Source: Bradyrhizobium cajani (GTDB lineage: Bacteria > Pseudomonadota > Alphaproteobacteria > Rhizobiales > Xanthobacteraceae). From it: a stretch of 64,000 nt of DNA. This document shows positions 53,204-63,062 of this stretch, in pieces. The first letter of the stretch is position 1; every line of letters begins with the position of its first letter. The position numbers and the translations under genes are program-made. The stretch is taken from contig NZ_WQNE01000002.1 of the NCBI RefSeq assembly GCF_009759665.1, forward strand, positions 310,001 through 374,000. The letters are read 5' to 3'. The notes under the pieces were generated by a model. That model was given only the letters and a program-made list of their open reading frames with translations. It made no database searches and had not been told where the DNA came from.

Positions 53204-54010
53204 TCACACCTTCTTCGCCTTGGTCATCAGGAACTGCTGGCGCATCACGTTGCTGCTTCCGTCGAAATATTCGGAGATCAGCGCCTCGAACTCGGTGCGA
53301 AAGCCGTGCAGCTTGTCCGGCTCGTCCTTGTACTGGGCAATGAGCTTGATCAAGGGCCCGATCGTCCCTTCCATGGTGCGGCGGAAATGCTGCGGGCTGA
53401 GCGCGGAGGGCGTCATCATGTCCATCTCGAAGGAAAGATCGTTCGCCTTGCCCGCGAGGCGCTCGGCGACGATCTTCGGATCGCCCCACAACGCCGGTGA
53501 TGCCACGCCCTCGGGCGGCGGCAGGTGGCGGCCGACCAGGGCGAACATGCGCCCGACATAGAGATGCGGCGGCCAGGTGGAGAAGGCGATGGTGCCGCCG
53601 GGCTTCAGCACGCGCAGCATCTCGCCAATGGTGACATCCGGACGCGGCGCGAACATGTGGCCGAACTGGCTGAGCACCACGTCGAACTCGTTGTCGCCAT
53701 AGGGCAGACTTTCGGCGTCGCCCTCGGTGAAGTCGACATCGAGGTTCACCAGCTGCGCGTGCTCGCGGGCCCGCTCGATCAGGACAGGCGAAAGGTCGAG
53801 CCCCCTCACCTTCGCACCGCGGCGCGCCGCCGTGATCGCGGCAACGCCGGTGCCGCAACCCACGTCGAGAACCCTTTGACCGGCGGCAACGCCGGCAAAA
53901 TTGACCAGCTTGGCGGCCGTCGGTGTGGTGAAGACCTCCATCGGCGTGAACAGCGACCAGGCCTCCTTCTGGATGGCCTTGAAACCTGCAAACGGATCCT
54001 GCGCAGTCAT
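53204..54010 (-). CDS. Class I SAM-dependent methyltransferase
   Basis: 268 residues from MTAQDPFAGFKAIQKEAW with the RBS AAGGAGAG. Motif I is VLDVGCGTGVAA, motif II GLDLSP, motif III FTEGDAESLPYG, then VLKPGGTIAFSTWPP. It resembles UbiE/COQ5-like methyltransferases, but the substrate cannot be told. Stand-alone, convergent with the DUF2927 gene. Confidence 0.85.
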   Translation of the reverse strand: MTAQDPFAGFKAIQKEAWSLFTPMEVFTTPTAAKLVNFAGVAAGQRVLDVGCGTGVAAITAARRGAKVRGLDLSPVLIERAREHAQLVNLDVDFTEGDAESLPYGDNEFDVVLSQFGHMFAPRPDVTIGEMLRVLKPGGTIAFSTWPPHLYVGRMFALVGRHLPPPEGVASPALWGDPKIVAERLAGKANDLSFEMDMMTPSALSPQHFRRTMEGTIGPLIKLIAQYKDEPDKLHGFRTEFEALISEYFDGSSNVMRQQFLMTKAKKV

Positions 54011-54099
54011 GGAACTCTCCTTTTGCCCAAGGTCGGTCTTCATGAGGCTGGCGACGGAGTTCGAAGGTTCAACGCGGTCCGGCAGGATCTTTTCACGAA

Positions 54100-55227
<1,128 letters not shown>

Positions 55228-55540
55228 GGCAGTCTCCGAGGCAAGGGCGGCGCAGCCCCTTGAAAACATGAAAAATGAAAATATTTCAATCTCTTAAACT
55301 GGCCGCGCAGGCAGAGCGGCGAGGTCGGCCAGCGCGGCGTTCAGGCGAGCCCTGCCGACGCGTTGACGACAGGAATTTGACAACGAAGGGCCCTGCCCGC
55401 CCGGCACGATTAACTTGTCTGTCGTCGCCGGCCGCTACAATATGTTGGATTGAGCTTGCGTCGCCGGTGTCCTCGACTGGCAACGCGACCAAGCCAGGCC
55501 CGTCCGAGCGGCGGGCCGTTGGCTTTTTGGGAGCCTGGAC
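55228..55540. other. Divergent promoter region, no gene seen
   Basis: About 310 bp between divergent genes. An AT-rich tract (AAAATGAAAATATTTC) right behind the PLP gene is likely its promoter. I cannot place boxes for the GTP cyclohydrolase gene. Confidence 0.4.
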
Positions 55541-56797
55541 ATGAGCCGTGCGAACCGTACCGACCACATCCGCCTCACCTCGCATCCGGAGCCGGGCAAG
55601 AAGGCCGCCTTCCCGATCCACTGGGGTGCCGCGGATGCGCGCGCCAGGGGGCCGATCGTCGGCACGGTGTCGCGCGCCGGGCATCGCAACGTGATCGGCA
55701 GCCATGGCGGCTCCTATGCGATGTACCGCGCGCTCGCGGTCTCCGCCGGCGCGCTCGATCCGATCCGGCGCCCCGACCTCACCAACACCTTTCCGGCCGC
55801 GACCATCGGGCCGTTCCCGCAATGGAGCGATCCCGCCAAAATCGTCGCGCTCGATCCCTGGGGACATCTCGTCGCGGAGAATTTCCGCACAGAGATCGCC
55901 GAGGGCGTCGACATCCGGCCGAGCATCGCGGTGACGCGGGCGCGGCTCGACCTGCCGGAGATCCGCGAAGCGCTGGCCGCAAAACGGCTGCGCGCCGACG
56001 GCGAGGTCGTGCATGCCAATGGCAGCGTCTCGGTGGTGAAGATCGCGATCGATCCGGTCTGGTACCTGCCCGGCCTTGCCGCGCGCTTCGGGACCAGCGA
56101 GACCGAGCTGCGCCGCACGCTGTTCGAGCAGACCGCCGGCATGTTCCCCGAACTGGTCACGCGGCCGGACATGAAGGTGTTCCTGCCGCCGATCGGCGGC
56201 ACCACCGTCTACATGTTCGGCGACGTCGCCAAGCTGCCAGACCATCGCACCAAGATCACCTGCCGCGTGCATGACGAATGCAACGGCTCCGATGTGTTCG
56301 GCTCCGACATCTGCACCTGCCGGCCTTATCTCATCCACGGTATCGAGGAATCCGCGCGCGGCGCACAGGAGGGCGGGCTCGGGCTCGTCGTCTACAACCG
56401 CAAGGAAGGCCGTGCGCTCGGCGAGGTCACCAAATTCCTGGTCTACAACGCGCGCAAGCGCCAGGAGGACGGCGACGCGGCCGCCGCCTATTTCGAGCGC
56501 ACCGAATGCGTCGCCGGCGTCCAGGACGCGCGCTTCCAGCAACTCATGCCCGATACGATCCACTGGCTCGGCCTGAAGCGCATCGACCGTTTCCTGTCGA
56601 TGAGCGACATGAAATACGATGCGCTCACTTCGCAAGGCATCGACATCGTCGAGCGCGTGCCGATCCCGCCCGAGCTCATTCCCGCCGACGCCTATGTCGA
56701 GATCGCCGCGAAGAAGGCCGCCGGCTACTACTCGACCGACATTGCGCCGGAGAAGGACGTCGACGACGTGGTCGGGCGTTCGCTGGAAAAATATTGA
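55541..56797 (+). CDS. GTP cyclohydrolase II-like protein, URC1 type
   Basis: 418 residues. The GCHII core is in the C-terminal half: TCRVHDECNGSDVFGSDICTCRPYL gives three zinc Cys and YNRKEGRALGE the active-site Arg region. The N-terminal 180 residues are an extension typical of URC1-like proteins, as in the yeast URC pathway of uracil breakdown. The next two + genes are DUF1688/URC4 and a uracil phosphoribosyltransferase, the set known for this pathway, so uracil catabolism is more likely than riboflavin synthesis. No ribB partner is present. The gap to the next gene is only 7 bases. Confidence 0.85.
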   Translation: MSRANRTDHIRLTSHPEPGKKAAFPIHWGAADARARGPIVGTVSRAGHRNVIGSHGGSYAMYRALAVSAGALDPIRRPDLTNTFPAATIGPFPQWSDPAKIVALDPWGHLVAENFRTEIAEGVDIRPSIAVTRARLDLPEIREALAAKRLRADGEVVHANGSVSVVKIAIDPVWYLPGLAARFGTSETELRRTLFEQTAGMFPELVTRPDMKVFLPPIGGTTVYMFGDVAKLPDHRTKITCRVHDECNGSDVFGSDICTCRPYLIHGIEESARGAQEGGLGLVVYNRKEGRALGEVTKFLVYNARKRQEDGDAAAAYFERTECVAGVQDARFQQLMPDTIHWLGLKRIDRFLSMSDMKYDALTSQGIDIVERVPIPPELIPADAYVEIAAKKAAGYYSTDIAPEKDVDDVVGRSLEKY

Positions 56798-56804
56798 TCG
56801 CGCC

Positions 56805-58043
56805 ATGGCGGATGCTTTGGAACGACAGGCGCGCTCGCTGCTCACCGCAACAGCGGTTCGTGCGCGCGCCGGCCAGATGCTCGAGCTCGGCCTTGCCGGC
56901 GGCTTGAACCACTTCACGATCGATCTCGATCGCATGGATGGCGTCGCGGAGGCCGTGCTCGCGGTCACGCGAAAAGCCTATCCGACGCTGGACATTCCCT
57001 TCCATGCGCGCTGGCGGCATTTCGTGCTTGGCGGCGCCGATCGCTGGGCGCGGCTTGCCGACGCGGCAACCTGGCCGGACCGCGCGGCGCGGGCGCGCGC
57101 CGAGTTCGATCTTGCCATCGTCAGCGTGCTGCTCGACGCCGGCGCGGGCGCGGCGTGGCGATATCGCGACGCGGTGACGGGGCAAGGCATCGGCCGCTCC
57201 GAAGGGCTCGCCATTGCAAGCCTCGACATGTTCGCGAGCGGCCTCTTTTCCGGCAATGAACGCGCCCCGCTCCGGGCCGATGCGGACGTGCTCGCGAAGC
57301 TGCCGCTTGCCGCGCTCACATCGGCCTTTCAGGTGAGCGATGCCAATCCCCTGCTCGGGCTCGAGGGCCGTACCGATCTGCTGCGGCGTCTCGGCAAGCT
57401 CATGGCAGAGCGTGCCGAGGTTTTCGGCTTGCACGACACGCCGCGGCCGGGCGGCCTGTTCGACCACATCGCGGCACAGGCAAATGACGGCGCGATTCCT
57501 GCGCCCGCGATCCTGGCGGCGGTGCTGAACCAGCTCGGACCGATCTGGCCGTCGCGGCTCGAGCTTGCGGGAATTCCGCTCGGCGATTGCTGGCGACATC
57601 CGGCGATCAAGGCCGATGATGCGACGGCAGGCCTCGTACCCCTGCACAAGCTGTCGCAATGGCTGAGCTATTCGCTGATCGAGCCGCTTCAACGCGCCGG
57701 ATTTCAGGTCACCGACATCGACGGCCTGACCGGGCTGGCCGAATATCGCAATGGCGGCCTGTTCGTCGATCACGAGGTGCTGCGCCTGCGTGATCCCGCC
57801 GATGCCACGCGTGCGCATGCGGTGGATTCGCGGCTGGTCGTGGAGTGGCGCGCGCTGACTGTTGCGTTGCTGGACCGGCTTGCCGCGCTGGTGCGCGCCA
57901 AGCTCGGCCGCACGCCCGAGACATTGCCGCTCGCCAGCATTCTCGAAGGCGGCACCTGGGCCGCGGGCCGCGCTATTGCCTTCGCGCGCCGCCCCGACGG
58001 CGCGCCGCCGCTCAAGGTGATCAGCGACGGCACCGTGTTTTAG
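56805..58043 (+). CDS. URC4/Urg3 (DUF1688) protein
   Basis: 412 residues from MADALERQARSLLTATA. It contains the DUF1688 stretches GLNHFTIDLDRMDGVA, DIPFHARWRHF, SRSEG-like IGRSEGLAI and YRNGGLFVD. URC4 is required for uracil breakdown through URC1 and a uracil phosphoribosyltransferase; its reaction is not established. It starts 7 bases after the GCHII-like gene (operon) and ends 135 bp before upp. Confidence 0.85.
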   Translation: MADALERQARSLLTATAVRARAGQMLELGLAGGLNHFTIDLDRMDGVAEAVLAVTRKAYPTLDIPFHARWRHFVLGGADRWARLADAATWPDRAARARAEFDLAIVSVLLDAGAGAAWRYRDAVTGQGIGRSEGLAIASLDMFASGLFSGNERAPLRADADVLAKLPLAALTSAFQVSDANPLLGLEGRTDLLRRLGKLMAERAEVFGLHDTPRPGGLFDHIAAQANDGAIPAPAILAAVLNQLGPIWPSRLELAGIPLGDCWRHPAIKADDATAGLVPLHKLSQWLSYSLIEPLQRAGFQVTDIDGLTGLAEYRNGGLFVDHEVLRLRDPADATRAHAVDSRLVVEWRALTVALLDRLAALVRAKLGRTPETLPLASILEGGTWAAGRAIAFARRPDGAPPLKVISDGTVF

Positions 58044-58071
58044 AGCATGACAAAGATTTGCGACCACGCCC

Positions 58072-58151
58072 GTCATTGCGAGCGCAGCGAGGCAATCCAG
58101 AGTCCCACCGCGGCGAGATTCTGGATTGCTTCGCTGCGCTCGCAATGACGG
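58072..58151. repeat. Palindromic intergenic repeat inside the uracil operon
   Basis: GTCATTGCGAGCG..GCAATCCAGA is mirrored by TCTGGATTGC..CGCTCGCAATGAC. It forms a long hairpin between DUF1688 and upp. It may protect or attenuate the transcript. Confidence 0.8.
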
Positions 58152-58178
58152 TCAGATGAATTTCAGGAGCATCCGATC

Positions 58179-58808
58179 ATGGAAGGCGTCACGATCGTCG
58201 ATCATCCGCTGGTGCAGCACAAGCTGACGCTGGTGCGGGACAAATCGATCTCGACCAAATCGTTCCGGGAGCTGATCAAGGAGATCGGCATGCTCCTGTG
58301 CTACGAGGTGACGCGCGATTTGCCGCTCGCCGACACCGTCATCGAGACGCCGCTGGCGACGATGCATTCGGCCAAGATCGCCGGCAAGAAACTGGTGTTC
58401 GTGCCGGTGCTGCGTGCCGGCACCACCTTCGTCGACGGCATGATGGACCTGGTGCCGACCGCGCGCGTCGCGCATATCGGGCTCTATCGGGAGCCGCACA
58501 GCTTTGCCGCGGTCGAGTATTTCTTCAAGTCGCCCTCCGACCTCGGCGAGCGCCTCGCGATCGTGGTGACCCCGGTGGTGGCGACCGCCAACACGGCCGT
58601 CGCCGCAATCGACCGTCTGAAGGAGCGCGGCGCCAGGGACATTCGCCTTGCCTGCCTGATTGCCGCGCCGGAAGGACTCGAACGGCTGCGCGGATTGCAT
58701 CCGGACGTGCCGATCTGGACCGCTGCCGTGGACGAAGGTCTCGATGAGAACGGCTTCATCCTGCCGGGCCTCGGCGATGCCGGCGATCGCGCCTACGGGA
58801 CGCGGTAG
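58179..58808 (+). CDS. upp: Uracil phosphoribosyltransferase of the uracil operon
   Basis: 209 residues. [19 protein letters not shown] and ETPLATM match Upp, and the C-terminal [19 protein letters not shown] holds the uracil-binding loop. The PRPP loop reads [15 protein letters not shown] in place of the common DPMLATGGSA, so the Asp and GGS are changed. URC6-type uracil phosphoribosyltransferases may carry this loop. It makes UMP from uracil and PRPP, likely the first step for the URC pathway here. Confidence 0.88.
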   Translation: MEGVTIVDHPLVQHKLTLVRDKSISTKSFRELIKEIGMLLCYEVTRDLPLADTVIETPLATMHSAKIAGKKLVFVPVLRAGTTFVDGMMDLVPTARVAHIGLYREPHSFAAVEYFFKSPSDLGERLAIVVTPVVATANTAVAAIDRLKERGARDIRLACLIAAPEGLERLRGLHPDVPIWTAAVDEGLDENGFILPGLGDAGDRAYGTR

Positions 58809-58884
58809 TAGCAACGAAAGCTGTGCGCCTCTCCCCGTGTGGGCTGGGCTTATCGCCTATGAGCCTGGCGAGGCCTGAGTGAAC

Positions 58885-59020
58885 GCCTCGTCCTTCGAGA
58901 CGACCGCTGCGCGGTCTCCTCAGGATGAGGCTAAACAGCAACTTTGCCGGTGAAACTTGCCGCCACGCACTCAGTCCTCATCCTGAGGAGCCCGCAAAAG
59001 CGGGCGTCTCGAAGGATGGC
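58885..59020. repeat. Inverted repeat pair in a short intergenic gap
   Basis: CGTCCTTCGAGACG..CTCCTCAGGATGAGG is mirrored by CCTCATCCTGAGGAG..CGTCTCGAAGGAT. The arms are separated by about 50 bases. This is another palindromic repeat of the Bradyrhizobium type. Confidence 0.75.
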
Positions 59021-59048
59021 CGCATGCGAGCTTCGCGCCATGCTCCTC

Positions 59049-60161
59049 TCAAATCTTCCCGCTGCCGCAAATCGACTTCAGCGCCTGCCACTCCTTGTCC
59101 GTCAGCAGCGGCGGGCCACTGGCGGGGCGATCTTCCCTGGTCATGCGTGCGAGGCGGTCCTCGGTCAGCGGATGGCTGGCGAGGATGGTCGTCAACCCGG
59201 AGCCGCCTTCCTTGCCGGTGACGCGGAACATCAGCTCGGCCGCAGGTTTCGGCGAGCGGCCGAGCTTGTGCATGATCTCGATCGCAAATGTATCCGCGGC
59301 GGTCTCGGCCTCGCGCGAATAGGACGCTTCGACCAGGCTGCGCGAGGCGAAGATCACGGCGGAGGAGCCGGTGACATCGCCGAACAACAGGCCGATCAGG
59401 AACGAGGTGCCGCCGTTGTAGATCAGCCCACGCATGTTGTCGTGATGCTTGAGATGGCCGAGCTCGTGGGCAAGGATGCCGGCGAGCTCGTCGGGGCTTT
59501 CGGCCTTGTCCAGCAGGCCCTTCAGCACGAACACCTTGCCGCCCGGCAACGCGAACGCGTTCGGCACGGAGGTCGGCAGCACGCCCGCCGTCGCGGAATC
59601 ATCGTCGAGGCCGGCGGCATCGCGCAGGCGGTTGACGAGCTTGGTGAACGCGGCCTTCCCCGCCGGATCTTCGCACACGCTGCGGCCGAAGATGGTCTTC
59701 ATCTGGACCTCGGCGGCATCGCCGATGCGCCGTTCGACGGGCTTCGGCACCAGCGGCGCGAGACGGTCGGCGGCGAGCGGCACGCCGAACAGGACGACGC
59801 AGACGATGGAGACGGCGGCGGCCACCGACCAGCCGACGATTTTTGCGACGCCGCGGCGCGAGGTCTGATGTTCGTCGAGACGCATGCAGCGGGCGGTCAC
59901 GTCTGCGGCCAGTGCAGCATCGCGAATTTCGAGCCGGGCCAGGGGCGGCGCGGAGGTCGAGGCCAAACGCAACACGCCGGCCGGACTGTCGGCGCGGCGG
60001 ATGTCGGCATAGGCCCAGCGAACCGGCGTCCCGCCCTCCTCGGCGATCTCGAGCGCATCGCCGAGCGCCAGCGTCACCTGCCGCCTGCGGCTCGATACGC
60101 CGTCGTAGAAGATCGTCGGCTTTGCGGACTGCGCCGGTGCTTCGGCGAACACGTCACTCAC
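59049..60161 (-). CDS. M48-family metallopeptidase, membrane-anchored
   Basis: 370 residues. One membrane segment (SVAAAVSIVCVVLFGVPLA, about 110-130) follows a cytoplasm-side N-terminal domain. The HELGH zinc motif (ILAHELGHLKHHDN) and the downstream Glu region (EAETAADTFAI) form the active site. Like BepA/LoiP-type peptidases it may act on envelope proteins. It starts 3 bases after the stop of the YjgN-like gene, so the two are cotranscribed. Confidence 0.88.
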   Translation of the reverse strand: MSDVFAEAPAQSAKPTIFYDGVSSRRRQVTLALGDALEIAEEGGTPVRWAYADIRRADSPAGVLRLASTSAPPLARLEIRDAALAADVTARCMRLDEHQTSRRGVAKIVGWSVAAAVSIVCVVLFGVPLAADRLAPLVPKPVERRIGDAAEVQMKTIFGRSVCEDPAGKAAFTKLVNRLRDAAGLDDDSATAGVLPTSVPNAFALPGGKVFVLKGLLDKAESPDELAGILAHELGHLKHHDNMRGLIYNGGTSFLIGLLFGDVTGSSAVIFASRSLVEASYSREAETAADTFAIEIMHKLGRSPKPAAELMFRVTGKEGGSGLTTILASHPLTEDRLARMTREDRPASGPPLLTDKEWQALKSICGSGKI

Positions 60162-60164
60162 AGT

Positions 60165-61310
60165 TCAGAATCCCGCGACATCGAGTCCATCGGCAAAGCC
60201 TTCGCCGAGCGCGCTGGCAAGCTCGCCGCTGCCGCGCACATCGGCGGCGGAGGCGATGTTATGCACCTCGACGGTTTCCAGCACCTTGGCCCAGAGATCG
60301 CGCTGGAGATAGACGCGCATGACGATGTTGACGGCAAGCGCCACGGCGAAATAGCCGATGACCATCATGACCAGCATCGGGATGCTCGTGGCGGCATTGT
60401 CGGACCCGAACACCTGCTCGGCCGGAAGGCCGCTCAGCTGGACGACGAGCATGGTCGCGCCGCCGAGATAGGCGCCGAAAATGGCCGAGAGCAGCACCCA
60501 CCAACCGATCACTTTCCAGTAGAGACCGTAGAACGCATCATGCGGCAGTTTCGAGGACAGGCTGACGCCGCCGATGCGGATGCCGTCGAGCCACCAGCGC
60601 CATTCGCGCGCCTTGAACTCGGCATAGAAGAACGGGGCGAGCGGGAAGATCAGCACCGCGAGCGGGCTGAGCAGCCACAGCCACCAGCCGCGCTTGAAGA
60701 ACGTCCAGCCGTCGCCTTCGAAATCGCCGCGCAAATCACCGTAATGGGTGTGCTGCATCTTGTAGCGCTCGAGCGCCGCCTCGCGCCACGGCAGCGCCAG
60801 TCCGAGGGTCAGGAACACCAAGAGGCCCCACGCCATGGCGCGGAACGAATAGGCCCAGCCCGAGCCGTCCATCCAGAACCGCACGCCGCGCCAGACCGTA
60901 CGGGTCAACCGGTAGCGCCGCGCGCGAAAGATCGCGAACTGGCCGAAGGCGTAAAAGCTGATGAACAGCGGCGTCGAGGCAAAGCCCTGCCAGCGCTCGA
61001 ACTCGATGCCGACGAGGAAATAGGCGAGATAGATCGGCACCAGGATCGCAAGCGCGAACAGGAAGCCGACCAGCAGCTCCTTAGCCCGGCCGGTATATTC
61101 GGCGGCATCGCCATCGATCGCGGTGTTCGACCACAGATGGCGGCGGATGTCGGTGACGAGCCAGAACCGGTAGAAGCCGAAGGTGACGAGCTCCAGCATG
61201 GCACCCCTGGTGGCCAGTTTGCGGAACTCGGAGCGGTTGCCGGCGAAGTCGACCCGCGTCGGCGGCAGCGGCGGGGGTACGGGTTCGGAGCCGATGGGGG
61301 CCCATTGCAT
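60165..61310 (-). CDS. YjgN/DUF898 family membrane protein
   Basis: 381 residues from MQWAPIGSEPVPPPLP. The first domain has the family motif GNRSEFRKL and FGFYRFWLVTDIRRHLWSNT. Six or so membrane segments follow (LLVGFLFALAILVPIYLAYF, MAWGLLVFLTLGLALPW and others). The function is not known. Its gene is followed by the M48 peptidase, which suggests a shared envelope role. A TTG at 61355 is possible but lacks an RBS. Confidence 0.82.
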   Translation of the reverse strand: MQWAPIGSEPVPPPLPPTRVDFAGNRSEFRKLATRGAMLELVTFGFYRFWLVTDIRRHLWSNTAIDGDAAEYTGRAKELLVGFLFALAILVPIYLAYFLVGIEFERWQGFASTPLFISFYAFGQFAIFRARRYRLTRTVWRGVRFWMDGSGWAYSFRAMAWGLLVFLTLGLALPWREAALERYKMQHTHYGDLRGDFEGDGWTFFKRGWWLWLLSPLAVLIFPLAPFFYAEFKAREWRWWLDGIRIGGVSLSSKLPHDAFYGLYWKVIGWWVLLSAIFGAYLGGATMLVVQLSGLPAEQVFGSDNAATSIPMLVMMVIGYFAVALAVNIVMRVYLQRDLWAKVLETVEVHNIASAADVRGSGELASALGEGFADGLDVAGF

Positions 61311-61621
61311 GTCGTTCACAGCGGCAACCTCGAGGTGCGGACCTGTCGCGGTCAAACTATAGATCAGAGATTAGTCGATCCCCAAGATGGGCGGGTTCGA
61401 TTTACCCCGATTCCCGTCGGCTTCTTGCACGATTCCCCACCGAGCGGCCTGCGGGAGATCACGTTCGCGTGGCAGCGTGACGGTCGTCCGACACTCTCGT
61501 GAAGGTTGGATGTGGCAAAACTCTCCCTTGCTCCGGCGCTGACAACCGGCTGTAATTGCAAATCAAATACCGCAGCGCAGAATTCAACGAGAACGCGCGG
61601 TTCACACCAGGGAGATTGGTC
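61311..61621. other. Divergent promoter region, no gene seen
   Basis: About 310 bp. I see neither a gene nor a clear hairpin. It must hold the promoters of the YjgN-like gene and of the first P450 gene. Confidence 0.4.
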
Positions 61622-62887
61622 ATGCATGGGACCATGGAGAGCGCGTCCAAGCTCGACGCCTTGCGCGAGCGCGCATCGTCACTGCCGCTGGAGCAGTTCG
61701 ATCCGGGCGATCCCGAATTGTTCAGGACCGATACGTTCTGGCCCTATTTCGATCGCCTGCGCCGGGAAGATCCCGTGCACTACTGCAAGGACTCGATGTT
61801 CGGACCGTATTGGTCGGTGACGCGCTACAACGACATCATGGAGATCGAGACCAATCATTCCGTGTTCTCCTCGGCGTCCGCGCTCGGCGGCATCACCATC
61901 CGCGACATCGATCCGGACCTGCGCCGCGAGAGCTTCATCTCGATGGACCCGCCACGCCACGCCGCGCAGCGCAAGACCGTCGCGCCGATGTTCACACCGA
62001 CGCATCTGGACAATCTCGCCATCAACATCCGCCAGCGATCGGCCGAGTGCCTCGACAATCTGCCGCGTGGCGAGGTGTTCGACTGGGTCGATCACGTCTC
62101 GATCGAGCTCACCACGCAGATGCTCGCGGTGCTGTTCGACTTCCCCTGGGAAGACCGCCGCAAGCTGACGCGCTGGTCCGACATCGCCACCACGATTCCC
62201 GGGCCCGACGGCCTCGTCGCCACCGAAGACGAGCGTCAGGCGGAGCTGACGGAATGCGCAGGCTATTTCGCGCGGCTCTGGAAGGAGCGCATAGCGCAGC
62301 CGCCGAAGAGCGATCTGCTCTCGATGATGGCGCATGGCGCCGCAACCCGCGACATGGATGCGAAGAACTTCCTCGGCAATCTCATCCTTCTGATCGTCGG
62401 CGGCAACGACACCACCCGCAACACCATGTCGGGCTCGATCTACGCCCTGAGCCAGCATCCGGAACAGTATCGCAAGCTGCGCGAGAACCCCGCCCTGCTC
62501 GACAGCTTCGTGCCGGAAGTCATCCGCTGGCAGACGCCGCTGGCGCATATGCGCCGTACCGCGCTCTCCGACTTCGAGTTCCGCGGCAAGCGGATCAAGG
62601 AGGGTGACAAGGTCGTGATGTGGTACGTCTCGGGCAACCGCGACGAGGAGGCGATCGAAAAGCCCTACGATTTCATCATCGATCGCGCCCGCCCGCGCAC
62701 GCATCTCTCCTTCGGCTTCGGTATTCACCGCTGCGTCGGCCTGCGGCTTGCTGAACTCCAGCTCAAGATTATTTGGGAAGAAATTCTCAAGCGTTTCGAC
62801 CATATTGATGTGGTCGGCGAACCCAGGCGCGTCTATTCGAGTTTCGTGAAGGGACTGGAGACGCTGCCGGTGAAGATTTCGGCGTGA
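61622..62887 (+). CDS. Cytochrome P450 (copy 1)
   Basis: 421 residues from MHGTMESASKLDAL, RBS GGGAGA upstream. I-helix GGNDTTRNTM, ExxR in EVIRW-like PEVIRWQTP, and the heme loop FGFGIHRCVGLRLAE with the Cys ligand are present. Soluble bacterial P450 with no redox partner gene in the window. Overall it resembles the CYP153-like alkane/fatty acid hydroxylases, but this is from memory only. Confidence 0.9.
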   Translation: MHGTMESASKLDALRERASSLPLEQFDPGDPELFRTDTFWPYFDRLRREDPVHYCKDSMFGPYWSVTRYNDIMEIETNHSVFSSASALGGITIRDIDPDLRRESFISMDPPRHAAQRKTVAPMFTPTHLDNLAINIRQRSAECLDNLPRGEVFDWVDHVSIELTTQMLAVLFDFPWEDRRKLTRWSDIATTIPGPDGLVATEDERQAELTECAGYFARLWKERIAQPPKSDLLSMMAHGAATRDMDAKNFLGNLILLIVGGNDTTRNTMSGSIYALSQHPEQYRKLRENPALLDSFVPEVIRWQTPLAHMRRTALSDFEFRGKRIKEGDKVVMWYVSGNRDEEAIEKPYDFIIDRARPRTHLSFGFGIHRCVGLRLAELQLKIIWEEILKRFDHIDVVGEPRRVYSSFVKGLETLPVKISA

Positions 62888-62892
62888 GAAAT

Positions 62893-63045
62893 CTCCCTCT
62901 CCCCGTTCTTACGGGGAGAGGGTCGGGGTGAGCGGCTCTCTCCGCGAAGACGGTAAAAGCCGGACTCGCGGAGATTCCCCTCACCCGGATTGCGTCTTCG
63001 ATGCAATCCGGCCTCTCCCGCAGGCGGGGAGAGGCGAAGAAGAAA
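62893..63045. repeat. Hairpin-rich intergenic repeats
   Basis: CTCTCCCCGT..ACGGGGAGAG and a second CCTCTCCCGC..GCGGGGAGAGG hairpin flank a middle part. These palindromes separate the two P450 genes and may stabilise or end the transcript. Confidence 0.65.
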
Positions 63046-63062
63046 CAACTGGAGCCACAACC

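Noticed and set aside
58944..61502. An 852-residue open frame on the + strand
   Set aside because: Antisense to the M48 peptidase and YjgN-like genes; His/Gln/Arg-rich, no motif, no RBS.
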